A stretch of 64,000 nucleotides of DNA. Source: Gordonia insulae (lineage in GTDB: Bacteria; Actinomycetota; Actinomycetes; Mycobacteriales; Mycobacteriaceae). Positions 8,557 to 15,983 of the stretch are shown here, piece by piece. The notes below the pieces were generated by a model. The model had not been told where the DNA came from. It worked only from the letters and a program-made list of their open reading frames with translations, and made no database searches. The translations under genes and the position numbers were made by a program. The stretch's first letter is position 1, and each line of letters opens with the position of its first letter. Location of the stretch: assembly GCF_003855095.1 (NCBI RefSeq), contig NZ_CP033972.1, positions 2,356,001 to 2,420,000 of the forward strand. The letters run 5' to 3'.

Positions 8557-10245
8557 ATGAGCCCCACCGACACCGCACGCCACGTGTATGACGCGCACCA
8601 GTACCGGACCTTCTTCGAGAACGAGTTCACCTATCTGAACGGCTTCCGGCGCAACGTCGCACGGTATGCCGAGGCGGTCGCCATGATCGACCCGGTCACC
8701 GACACCGAATGGACCTACGCCCAGCTGGGGCGCGCAGTCGACATGGTCGCTGCCGCGCTCCGAGAGCACGGGGCGGACGACGGCGATGTGGTGGCCTACC
8801 AGTTGCTGAACGGACCCGAGTTCGCCCAGCTCTACCTGGCCACCCAGGCCGCGGGGGTGGTGGGCTCTCCGGTGAACTTCCGCCTCGCGGTCGGCGAGAC
8901 CGCAGTCATCCTCGATATCAGCCGGCCGAAGGTCTATGTCTACGACACCGATCTGACCGCGGTGGTATCCGGAGCGATCGCCCGCGCCGACCACACCCCG
9001 GATGTACTCGTCGGCGTCGGCGACGGCGAACTCGTCGATGGTCCGACATCCCTGCGCTTCGCTGATCTGCAGTCCGATACCGCGTTGCCCACTCCGCCAC
9101 GGACCGTCTTCGACGAGACCACCCGTCTCTATACGTCGGGTACCACCGGGATGCCCAAGGCAGTGCCGATGAACAGCGCGATCGAGATCTTCTCGGCGCA
9201 CGACGTGATCATGGCGTTCCCGCTCTCCCCGGAGGACCGGACACTGAACATGACGCCGTGGTTCCACCGTGGCGGACTGTATTGTGCGGGACCGAATCCG
9301 ACCTTCTATCTGGGCTCGTCACTGGTGCCGATGCGGACGTTCGATGCCGACCTGACGCTGGACTGGGTGGAGAGGTACGGCCTGACCTTCCTGATCGGCG
9401 CACCCACCAACCTCGCGATGCTCGCCAACTCCCAGGAAGCGAACCGGCGGGACCTGTCCAGCCTGCGTGGCATCGTGACGATGGGCGCGCCGCTGGAGCG
9501 GGAGGCGACACTGCGCTATCAGAAGGTGCTGACTCCCCGAATCTTCAACGGCTACGGCAGCACCGAGGGGTTCTGGAACACCTTCCTGCGGCCGAGTGAT
9601 CTACCCGACCACGCCGGCACCGCCGGGCGGGCCTGCGTCGACGACGATGTCCGGGTGGTCAAGGTACGTCACGACGGGGAGCTCGCGAGCCCCGACGATG
9701 TGGTGGCCCGCGACGGCAGCGAGGTCGGCGAGATCATCATCCGATCACCCAAATGCGCCGCCGCCTATCATGATTCCCCGCAACAGGAACAGGCCAAGTA
9801 TCGGGGAAGCTGGTTGCACATCGGCGACCTCGCCACTTGGGATCGCGACGAGTTCGTCACCATCGTCGGCCGGAAGGACGACATGCTGATCTCCGGTGGC
9901 GAGAACGTGCACCCGGTTCAGGTCGAGGAGGCACTCAACAGCCATCCGGAGGTGGCCGATTCGCTCGTCGTCGGCGTTCCCGATGACCGTTGGGGCCAAG
10001 TGGTCGTCGCCTATATCCTCCCGGTCGACGGGACGTCGCCATCCGCCGAGGCACTCGACGAGTACTGCCGCACGCACCCGATGCTGTCGCAGTTCAAACG
10101 ACCCCGCGCGTATCGGTTCGTCGACGCCCTGCCGGTCTCGGCGACCGGCAAGAAACTTCACTACAAGGCAACCGAATCCGCCGCAGCCGAGATGTCGGCC
10201 GGCGAGTTCATCGCACCACAACCCCCCCAAGGAGCCACCCGATGA
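8557..10245 (+). CDS. Acyl-CoA synthetase (AMP-forming), possible cyclohexanecarboxylate-CoA ligase
   Basis: This 562-residue adenylate-forming ligase activates a carboxylic acid with ATP and CoA. The P-loop YTSGTTGMPKA is near residue 191, GYGSTEGFW carries the A5 region, WLHIGDLA the ATP-ribose-binding Asp, GRKDDMLISGGENV the hinge, and SATGKK near the C-terminus supplies the catalytic lysine. In the operon it would make the CoA ester entering the ring pathway, the role of AliA in Rhodopseudomonas. Its stop overlaps the next start as ATGA. Other acids, including medium-chain or aromatic ones, remain possible. Confidence 0.82.
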   Translation: MSPTDTARHVYDAHQYRTFFENEFTYLNGFRRNVARYAEAVAMIDPVTDTEWTYAQLGRAVDMVAAALREHGADDGDVVAYQLLNGPEFAQLYLATQAAGVVGSPVNFRLAVGETAVILDISRPKVYVYDTDLTAVVSGAIARADHTPDVLVGVGDGELVDGPTSLRFADLQSDTALPTPPRTVFDETTRLYTSGTTGMPKAVPMNSAIEIFSAHDVIMAFPLSPEDRTLNMTPWFHRGGLYCAGPNPTFYLGSSLVPMRTFDADLTLDWVERYGLTFLIGAPTNLAMLANSQEANRRDLSSLRGIVTMGAPLEREATLRYQKVLTPRIFNGYGSTEGFWNTFLRPSDLPDHAGTAGRACVDDDVRVVKVRHDGELASPDDVVARDGSEVGEIIIRSPKCAAAYHDSPQQEQAKYRGSWLHIGDLATWDRDEFVTIVGRKDDMLISGGENVHPVQVEEALNSHPEVADSLVVGVPDDRWGQVVVAYILPVDGTSPSAEALDEYCRTHPMLSQFKRPRAYRFVDALPVSATGKKLHYKATESAAAEMSAGEFIAPQPPQGATR

Positions 10246-11450
10246 GCACCTCGACCAGCACCCCGAAATTTTCCGCGCTCGACCCCCTCAATCTCGATCT
10301 CGGCTACTCCGACGACGAACTCGCAGTGCGGGATTCGGTGCGCGGATTCCTCGCCGAACACGTCACCCCGCACATCGGCGAATGGTTCGAGGACGGCGGC
10401 ATCCCCATCGCACGCGACCTGTTCAAGCAGTTCGGTCAGCTCGGGGTTCTGGGCATGCACTTGGACGGATATGGTTGCGGTGGTGCGAGTTCCGTGCATT
10501 ACGGCCTGGCAAGCCTAGAGCTGGAAGCCTGCGACTCGGGAATCCGGTCGATGGTGTCGGTACAGGGGTCGCTCGCCATGTACTCCATCTACAACAACGG
10601 CAGCGAAGAACAGAAACAACACTGGCTGCCGTCGATGGCCGAAGGCACCACAGTCGGCTGCTTCGGGCTGACCGAGCCCGACGCCGGCAGCGATCCGGCG
10701 TCGATGAAGACTCGCGCACGTCGCGACGGCGAGGACTGGATTCTCGACGGACGCAAGATGTGGATCACCAACTCTCCCATCGCCGACGTCGCCGTCGTGT
10801 GGGCCAAGACCGACACCGGCGTCCGCGGGTTCATCGTGCCCACCGACACCCCGGGCGTGAGCACTCCTGAGATCAAACACAAACTGTCCCTGCGTGCCTC
10901 GACGACCGGTGAGATCGTGTTGGACAACGTGCGGCTACCGGCGGACGCGCTGATGCCCGGCAACGACGACCTGCACAAGGGCAACGGGATCAAAGCCCCG
11001 CTGTCAAGTTTGACCGAGGCGCGCTACGGGATCATCTGGGGCTCGATCGGAGCCGCGCGCTCGGCCTGGGAGGCGGCCGTCGACTACGCCAAGCAGCGGA
11101 CCCAATTCGGCAAACCCATCGGCGGGTTCCAGCTCACCCAGGCCAAGATCGCAGACATGGCGATCGAGCTGCAGAAAGGTCAATTGCTGGCCCAGCACCT
11201 CGGCCGCCTGAAGGACTCCGTCGGACTGCGACCCGACCAGGTGAGCTTCGGCAAACTGAACAACACCCGCGAGGCCATCAAGATCTGCCGAGCCGCCCGA
11301 ACGATTCTGGGCGGCAACGGGATCTCGCTGGAATACCCGGTGATCCGGCACATGGTGAACCTGGAGTCGGTGCTCACCTACGAGGGCACACCGGAGATGC
11401 ATCAACTCGTGCTGGGACAGGCGTTCACCGGGGAGAACGCCTTCCGCTGA
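10242..11450 (+). CDS. gcdH: Glutaryl-CoA dehydrogenase
   Basis: This FAD enzyme oxidises and decarboxylates glutaryl-CoA to crotonyl-CoA and CO2. The 402-residue protein shows family signatures: DSGIRSMVSVQGSLAMY in the N-terminal helical domain, GCFGLTEPDAGSDP for flavin binding, MWITNSPIADV, and LTYEGTPEMH with the catalytic base Glu381. These are closer to GcdH than to general acyl-CoA dehydrogenases. The ATG at 10242 overlaps the ligase stop; a longer frame exists upstream but would lie within the ligase. Its presence makes sense if ring opening gives pimeloyl-CoA, since one round of beta-oxidation then yields glutaryl-CoA. Confidence 0.85.
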   Translation: MSTSTSTPKFSALDPLNLDLGYSDDELAVRDSVRGFLAEHVTPHIGEWFEDGGIPIARDLFKQFGQLGVLGMHLDGYGCGGASSVHYGLASLELEACDSGIRSMVSVQGSLAMYSIYNNGSEEQKQHWLPSMAEGTTVGCFGLTEPDAGSDPASMKTRARRDGEDWILDGRKMWITNSPIADVAVVWAKTDTGVRGFIVPTDTPGVSTPEIKHKLSLRASTTGEIVLDNVRLPADALMPGNDDLHKGNGIKAPLSSLTEARYGIIWGSIGAARSAWEAAVDYAKQRTQFGKPIGGFQLTQAKIADMAIELQKGQLLAQHLGRLKDSVGLRPDQVSFGKLNNTREAIKICRAARTILGGNGISLEYPVIRHMVNLESVLTYEGTPEMHQLVLGQAFTGENAFR

Positions 11451-11456
11451 TTGTCC

Positions 11457-11510
11457 CCAATCCGCTGGTCGAGGAGCGACGAGCGAGCACAGCGAGCCCG
11501 ACGCGCTTCG
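11457..11510. repeat. Candidate intergenic repeat (GGTCGAG...TTCGAAACC type)
   Basis: The 96-base gap between the two dehydrogenase genes holds a segment that starts CCGCTGGTCGAGGAGCGACG and ends CGCTTCGAAACC, with internal GAGCGA/GAGC repeats. Elements of this style recur between genes in Gordonia and related genomes as I remember them. Only one full copy is seen here, so repetitiveness is not shown within the window. Confidence 0.35.
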
Positions 11511-11546
11511 AAACCACCTTCACCACAAGCCATCAGGGAGAACTCC

Positions 11547-12692
11547 GTGACCTCACTCACGCACGACATCGAGCACAGACACTTCCGGGAGACGGTCGCA
11601 AAGTTCGTCGCCGACCAGATCACCCCGGCGCACGAGAGCTGGGAGGAGGCCGGGCTCTGGGATCGGAGCCTGTTCACCGAGGCGGGAAAGAATGGGCTGC
11701 TGGGCTTTCCGGTGGCCGAAGAGTTCGGCGGGCCCGGCGTCGATGACTTCCGCTACCACGCGATCGTCATCGAGGAGACCGCGCGGACCGGGGCGGCCGC
11801 GGAGGCCATCGCCTTCTCGCTGCAGAACGACGTGGTACTGCCCTACCTGGTCGAGATGACCACCGATGAGCAGAAGGCCAGATGGCTGCCGGGAGTGGTC
11901 TCCGGCGAGACGGTCCTCGGCATCGCGATGACCGAGCCGGGCGCGGGCAGCGACCTCACCGGTATCCGGACATCGGCGGTGCGCGACGGCGATCACTATG
12001 TCATCAACGGATCGAAGACCTTCATCTCCAATGGCCGTAACGGCGATCTCTTCGTCGTCGCCGCCCGCACCGGCCCGGACAGACACAAGGGCCTGACACT
12101 GTTCGTCGTCGAGGCCGACACCCCTGGATTCGAGCGCGGCCGCAAGCTCGACAAGATCGGGCTGCACGCCCAGGACACCAGCGAGCTGTCGTTCACCGAC
12201 ATGCGCGTACCAGTGGCAAACCGGTTGGGCGACGAAGGTGCGGGCTTCTACCAACTCGTTCACAACCTGCCGCAGGAACGCCTCTCGCTGGCCGTCGGGG
12301 CGGTCGCCGCGGCCGAGGGCACGTTTGCGCGCACACTGGACTATGTGAAGGAACGCACCGCGTTCGGGTCACCGATCGCGTCGTTCCAGAACACCCGGTT
12401 CGTCCTGGCCGAACTCGCGACCGAACTCGACATCGCCCGCACCTTTCTCGACGACTGCATCGCCGAACACGCGGCCGGCGAGCTGACGGCAGCACGGGCT
12501 GCCAAGCTGAAGTGGTGGGCCACCGAACTGCAGGTGCGCACCGCCGATCGCTGCCTGCAGCTACACGGCGGCTACGGCTACATGCGCGAGTACCCGGTGG
12601 CACGAGCCTTTGTGGACGCCCGCATCCAGACGATCTACGGCGGCACCACCGAGATCATGAAGACGATCGTCGCCAAGGATCTGGGCATCTGA
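11547..12692 (+). CDS. Acyl-CoA dehydrogenase (possible cyclohexanecarboxyl-CoA dehydrogenase)
   Basis: This 381-residue FAD enzyme introduces a double bond next to a CoA thioester. IAMTEPGAGSDL and FISNGRNGD are the flavin motifs and CLQLHGGYGYMREYPVAR the C-terminal FAD-binding stretch. The site where many family members have the catalytic Glu reads IYGGTTEIM, with Gly; the PQERL helix near residue 250 offers the Glu used by the long-chain/isovaleryl-type subgroup. The GTG at 11547 is chosen because AGGGAG lies six bases before it; the frame is open further upstream through the repeat. In the operon it could oxidise cyclohexanecarboxyl-CoA (AliB role) or pimeloyl-CoA. Confidence 0.8.
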   Translation: MTSLTHDIEHRHFRETVAKFVADQITPAHESWEEAGLWDRSLFTEAGKNGLLGFPVAEEFGGPGVDDFRYHAIVIEETARTGAAAEAIAFSLQNDVVLPYLVEMTTDEQKARWLPGVVSGETVLGIAMTEPGAGSDLTGIRTSAVRDGDHYVINGSKTFISNGRNGDLFVVAARTGPDRHKGLTLFVVEADTPGFERGRKLDKIGLHAQDTSELSFTDMRVPVANRLGDEGAGFYQLVHNLPQERLSLAVGAVAAAEGTFARTLDYVKERTAFGSPIASFQNTRFVLAELATELDIARTFLDDCIAEHAAGELTAARAAKLKWWATELQVRTADRCLQLHGGYGYMREYPVARAFVDARIQTIYGGTTEIMKTIVAKDLGI

Positions 12693-12696
12693 GAGG

Positions 12697-13371
12697 ATGA
12701 CAACCGTGACGAGGAGTACCGGAGGTACGACGTCTGTGGACGTCGCCGAGGCAGTGCGTGCAGTACGCGCATCCTCGCGGCGCCGACAGTTGCTCGATGC
12801 CGCGGTGGCGGTGATGGGACGCACCGGTTTTCATCAGATGTCGATGCAGGCACTCGCCGACGAGGCGGACGTCAGCGTCGGATTGTTCTACAAGTACTTC
12901 GGCAGCAAAGAAGACATCCTGCTGGCCGCCATCATCGACATCCTGGAAGCCTTCCGCGACCAGCTGCAGCCCGCGATGGACCAGGCCGGCGACGACCCGG
13001 TCATGCGGTTGATCGCGGGCTTTCGCCAGTACACGACCATCGTCGACCAGAATCGCGACGCGGTGGTCCTCACCTACCGCGAGAGCCGCACGCTCGACGC
13101 CGACGGGCGCGAGCGCATCAAAGAACTCGAAGTGGAGACGTCTGCGCCGATGCGTGACGCGATCTCCGCAGGGATCGATGCCGGCCTGATGAACGAAGTC
13201 GATCCGGACCTGGTGGTGTTCGACCTGATGATGCTCGCTCACGGCTGGGCACTCAAGCACTGGCACTTCGCACCCCATCAGTTGGCCGGCTACATCGCCG
13301 CGCAACTGCGGTTCACGTTGCCCGCGTTGGTTGTCGGCGACAAGCTCGACGAATACCTCGCGACGATCTGA
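12697..13371 (+). CDS. TetR-family regulator, last gene of the ring-degradation operon
   Basis: This is a dimeric DNA-binding repressor of about 220 residues. The helix-turn-helix is at roughly residues 45-75 (MSMQALADEADVSVGLFYKYFGSKEDIL), followed by an all-helical ligand-binding domain. It starts four bases after the acyl-CoA dehydrogenase stop; a GTG at 12706 with GAGAGG at good distance is an alternative start. It may bind the ATGTT-N5-AACAT operator on the operon promoter and respond to an acyl-CoA intermediate, an inference from position. Its stop abuts that of the convergent TetR gene as TGATCA. Confidence 0.82.
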   Translation: MTTVTRSTGGTTSVDVAEAVRAVRASSRRRQLLDAAVAVMGRTGFHQMSMQALADEADVSVGLFYKYFGSKEDILLAAIIDILEAFRDQLQPAMDQAGDDPVMRLIAGFRQYTTIVDQNRDAVVLTYRESRTLDADGRERIKELEVETSAPMRDAISAGIDAGLMNEVDPDLVVFDLMMLAHGWALKHWHFAPHQLAGYIAAQLRFTLPALVVGDKLDEYLATI

Positions 13372-13959
13372 TCACCGTCGAACGCCGGACCCGACCGAGG
13401 TCGCGTAGGCGGCCATCGCACGTCCCGCACTCCGCAACGGCTCCGCCGATCGCAGGGTGCGTGCCATCACGAACGCCCCCTCGAGCGCGGCGAGCAGCGC
13501 GATGCAGAGCGAACGGGCATCGTCTGCCGAATAGCCACGCAGCATGGCGAGTTGGGTCCCGCCGTCGATCCACGACGTGAAGACCTCGGCCGCCACGCTC
13601 CGGAGTTCCGGCTCGGCATCCGCGACCTCCCCGGCGACCGTGCCCACCGGACACATGTTGGCCCACCCGGTGGTCTCGATGTCGGTCGCGGCGGCGTCGA
13701 AGGCGCGCTCGATCGCTGCGGGCAGGTCGTCGCCCTCAGCCAGCAAACCGCCCACCAACTCGGCGTAGGCGGCTCCCATGGTGCGCAAGGACTTCTCGGC
13801 GATCTCGCGTTTGCCACCCGGGAAGTGGTGGTACAGCGACCCGTTCGGGACGCCGGCCGCATCGATCACCTTCTTGATCCCGGTGGCCGCATAACCCTGC
13901 CTGCGCAGTAGCTCGCCCATCGCCACCGTGATTCGTTCGTCGGTCTGCACGGTTTCCAT
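13372..13959 (-). CDS. TetR/AcrR-family regulator divergent to an alpha/beta hydrolase
   Basis: A 195-residue repressor begins with a helix-turn-helix (GIKKVIDAAGVPNGSLYHHFPGGK spans residues 27-50) of the LmrA/YxaF-like branch, whose members have this GSLYHHFPGGK recognition helix and a C-terminal domain with SWIDGG. It is divergent from the hydrolase gene at 14023 and the 63-base gap is full of inverted repeats, so it very probably controls itself and the hydrolase. The inducer is unknown. Confidence 0.85.
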   Translation of the reverse strand: METVQTDERITVAMGELLRRQGYAATGIKKVIDAAGVPNGSLYHHFPGGKREIAEKSLRTMGAAYAELVGGLLAEGDDLPAAIERAFDAAATDIETTGWANMCPVGTVAGEVADAEPELRSVAAEVFTSWIDGGTQLAMLRGYSADDARSLCIALLAALEGAFVMARTLRSAEPLRSAGRAMAAYATSVGSGVRR

Positions 13960-13960
13960 C

Positions 13961-14003
13961 CTAGAACATTTGCTCTAGAGTGATCGTTCTAGAGAGAACG
14001 TTC
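13961..14003. promoter_or_regulatory. Operator cluster between TetR and hydrolase genes
   Basis: Overlapping symmetric elements lie in the divergent gap: CTAGA-N8-TCTAG (13961-13978), two TCTAGA hexamers at 13974 and 13988, GTTCT-N4-AGAAC (13986-13999) and the palindrome GAACGTTC (13996-14003). CTAGA/AGAAC half-sites at this spacing are typical of sites bound by pairs of TetR-family dimers. Confidence 0.6.
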
Positions 14004-14022
14004 CAGCAATCGGGAGGTCATC

Positions 14023-14871
14023 ATGCAGCAGGTTCACGTGCCCGCGGGTCCGATCGAGTACACCGACGACGGCGAGGGGCCGCCCGTCGTCCTCCTCCAC
14101 GGTCTGTTCATGGACGAGACGCTCTGGGACACCACACTTCCCCTTCTTCCCGACGGCTTCCGGTACATCCGACCGATCCTGCCGCTCGGCGGACACCGGG
14201 TGCCGATGAATCCGGATGCCGACCTCGCACTACCCGGAATGGTCGATCTGGTCGCCGACTTCCTCGACGCCCTCGACCTGCACGACGTGACGCTCGTCCA
14301 CGCCGACTGGGGCGGTGGACTCTTCCTCACCGCGATCGGTCGGGACGACCGGGTGAGTGCGATGGTCGTCCTGCCTTGCGAGGCCTTCGAGAACTTCCCA
14401 CCCGGGCTGCCCGGCCGGATGGCCACTCTGGCAACCAAACTCCCGGGCGGCATCACCCTCGCGGCCCGCCAGCTCCGCATAGGGTGGCTGCGTCGCACGC
14501 CGTTGCTGTTCGGTTGGATGGTGCGGCGTCCGATCCCCGACGACGTCGTCCAACGGTGGACCGACCCGTCCCTGACGAACCCGGGAGTCCGGCGAGACCT
14601 GGAGAAGTACGCCGCAACCCGGCACGATCACGCCGCCCTCATCCGCGACACCGAGGCACTGGCCGGCTTCCGCGGCGACGCCCTGGTGTTGTGGTCACCG
14701 GAGAACCGGGTGATGCCGCCGGAACACGGACGCCGTCTCGCCGAGCTGATCCCCAACGCCCGGTACGCCGAGGTCCACGACGCCTACGTGCTGTCGATGC
14801 TCGATCAGCCGGCCGAGGTGGCGCGGGAGATCGGGGCATTCCTGACCCGGGTTCCCGCCGCCGGCAGGTGA
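14023..14871 (+). CDS. Alpha/beta-hydrolase with Asp in place of the nucleophilic Ser
   Basis: This 282-residue alpha/beta-hydrolase-fold protein begins with VVLLHG, the oxyanion strand. The nucleophile elbow reads HADWGGG, so Asp stands where hydrolases usually have Ser, as in haloalkane dehalogenases. However, the C-terminal site that normally holds the catalytic His reads DAYVLSMLDQP, without His. Related actinobacterial proteins with a D-x-GG elbow and DSYT-LDQP ends exist as I recall, without known activity. GGGAGG lies six bases before the ATG. It is controlled by the divergent TetR. Dehalogenase or esterase function cannot be assumed. Confidence 0.75.
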   Translation: MQQVHVPAGPIEYTDDGEGPPVVLLHGLFMDETLWDTTLPLLPDGFRYIRPILPLGGHRVPMNPDADLALPGMVDLVADFLDALDLHDVTLVHADWGGGLFLTAIGRDDRVSAMVVLPCEAFENFPPGLPGRMATLATKLPGGITLAARQLRIGWLRRTPLLFGWMVRRPIPDDVVQRWTDPSLTNPGVRRDLEKYAATRHDHAALIRDTEALAGFRGDALVLWSPENRVMPPEHGRRLAELIPNARYAEVHDAYVLSMLDQPAEVAREIGAFLTRVPAAGR

Positions 14872-14872
14872 A

Positions 14873-15946
14873 TCACCTCGCGATCAGCCGCGTGATCTCC
14901 TCGTCGATGAGGTGGACGGCACCTCCGAGCATCGCGAAGGCCTCGTTGGTGGTCTGACCGTGGTAGTAGCGGTAGTAGATCTGCTGGGCGATCACCGCGG
15001 AACGGAAGAAACCGAACACCTCGTACCAGCGCCAACGCTCCGGCGTCATCTCGAAACCCATGCGCTGACAATAGTATTCGACAAACTCCGCGCGGGTGAT
15101 CATGCCGGGGAGGTTGGTCGGCACACGACGCATCATCTGTCGCCGATCGTCGTCGTCGGCCTGCACCCAGTAGGCGAGCGATCCGGCGACATCCATCAGC
15201 GGGTCGCCCAACGTGGCCATCTCCCAGTCGAGGATGCCGATCACGCGCGTCACGTCGTCAGGGGCCAACACGACGTTGTCGAGCTTGTAGTCGTTGTGGA
15301 TGACGCAATTCGCGACATCGTCGGGCTGATTCTCGGCGAGCCACGCCATCACCGATTCGTAATCGGGCGCATCGTCGGTGCGCGCATTGCGGAACCGGGT
15401 CGACCAACCCTCGACCTGACGCCGGACATACCCGAGTCCCTTGCCGAGATCGGTGAGTCCGGCCGCCGCGACATCCACCGAGTGGAGCTCGACGAGCACA
15501 TCGATGAAGGCGAAGCACAGCCGACGCGCTTGATCCTCCGACAGCGGGACGTCGGCGGGCCACTCCTTGCCGGGGATGACACCATCGATCTTGCCCATCA
15601 CGTAGAAGTCGGCGCCCAGCACCGAGTCGTCGTCGCAGAACGCAACCATCGGCGCGACGTAGGGCAACACGCCAGAGAGCTTGGACTGGATCCGGAACTC
15701 GCGGCCCATGTCGTGCGCGCCCCGCGCCTTGGTGCCCTTCGGCGCCCGCCGGAGGATGACCTGCCGGTCCGGATAGGTCAGTTGAAACGTGAGATTCGAA
15801 GCGCCGCCGGAGAACTGACGGACCTCCGGCGTGCCGTCGAGCCCGGTCGCATCGTCCGCATTCGCGCGCAACCACTGCGCGACCCGCTCGACGTCGAACG
15901 CGTCCTCGTCCCGTACCGCCCTGGCACCCGCCACCTGACTGCTCAT
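14873..15946 (-). CDS. Phosphotransferase of the APH/ACAD10-11 kinase type (LvaA-like)
   Basis: This is a 357-residue kinase-fold protein of the aminoglycoside-phosphotransferase family. The catalytic loop HND-x4-N is at residues 217-224 and the metal-binding DWE at 240-242. N-terminal FSGGASNLTFQL is a glycine-rich loop. Acyl-CoA-linked members phosphorylate the 4-hydroxyl of 4-hydroxyacyl-CoAs (LvaA of Pseudomonas putida, N-terminal domain of mammalian ACAD10/11). The adjacent acyl-CoA dehydrogenase supports that role over antibiotic resistance. GGAGGGAGAC immediately precedes the ATG at 15946, which decides the start; the frame runs on upstream without support. Confidence 0.82.
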   Translation of the reverse strand: MSSQVAGARAVRDEDAFDVERVAQWLRANADDATGLDGTPEVRQFSGGASNLTFQLTYPDRQVILRRAPKGTKARGAHDMGREFRIQSKLSGVLPYVAPMVAFCDDDSVLGADFYVMGKIDGVIPGKEWPADVPLSEDQARRLCFAFIDVLVELHSVDVAAAGLTDLGKGLGYVRRQVEGWSTRFRNARTDDAPDYESVMAWLAENQPDDVANCVIHNDYKLDNVVLAPDDVTRVIGILDWEMATLGDPLMDVAGSLAYWVQADDDDRRQMMRRVPTNLPGMITRAEFVEYYCQRMGFEMTPERWRWYEVFGFFRSAVIAQQIYYRYYHGQTTNEAFAMLGGAVHLIDEEITRLIAR

Positions 15947-15983
15947 GTTGTCTCCCTCCGACTCCGACACGATCCATCGCGAC

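Noticed and set aside
14873..15946. Aminoglycoside resistance gene
   Set aside because: The fold is APH-like but the neighbour is an acyl-CoA dehydrogenase of the matching ACAD10/11 branch, which points to acyl-CoA metabolism.
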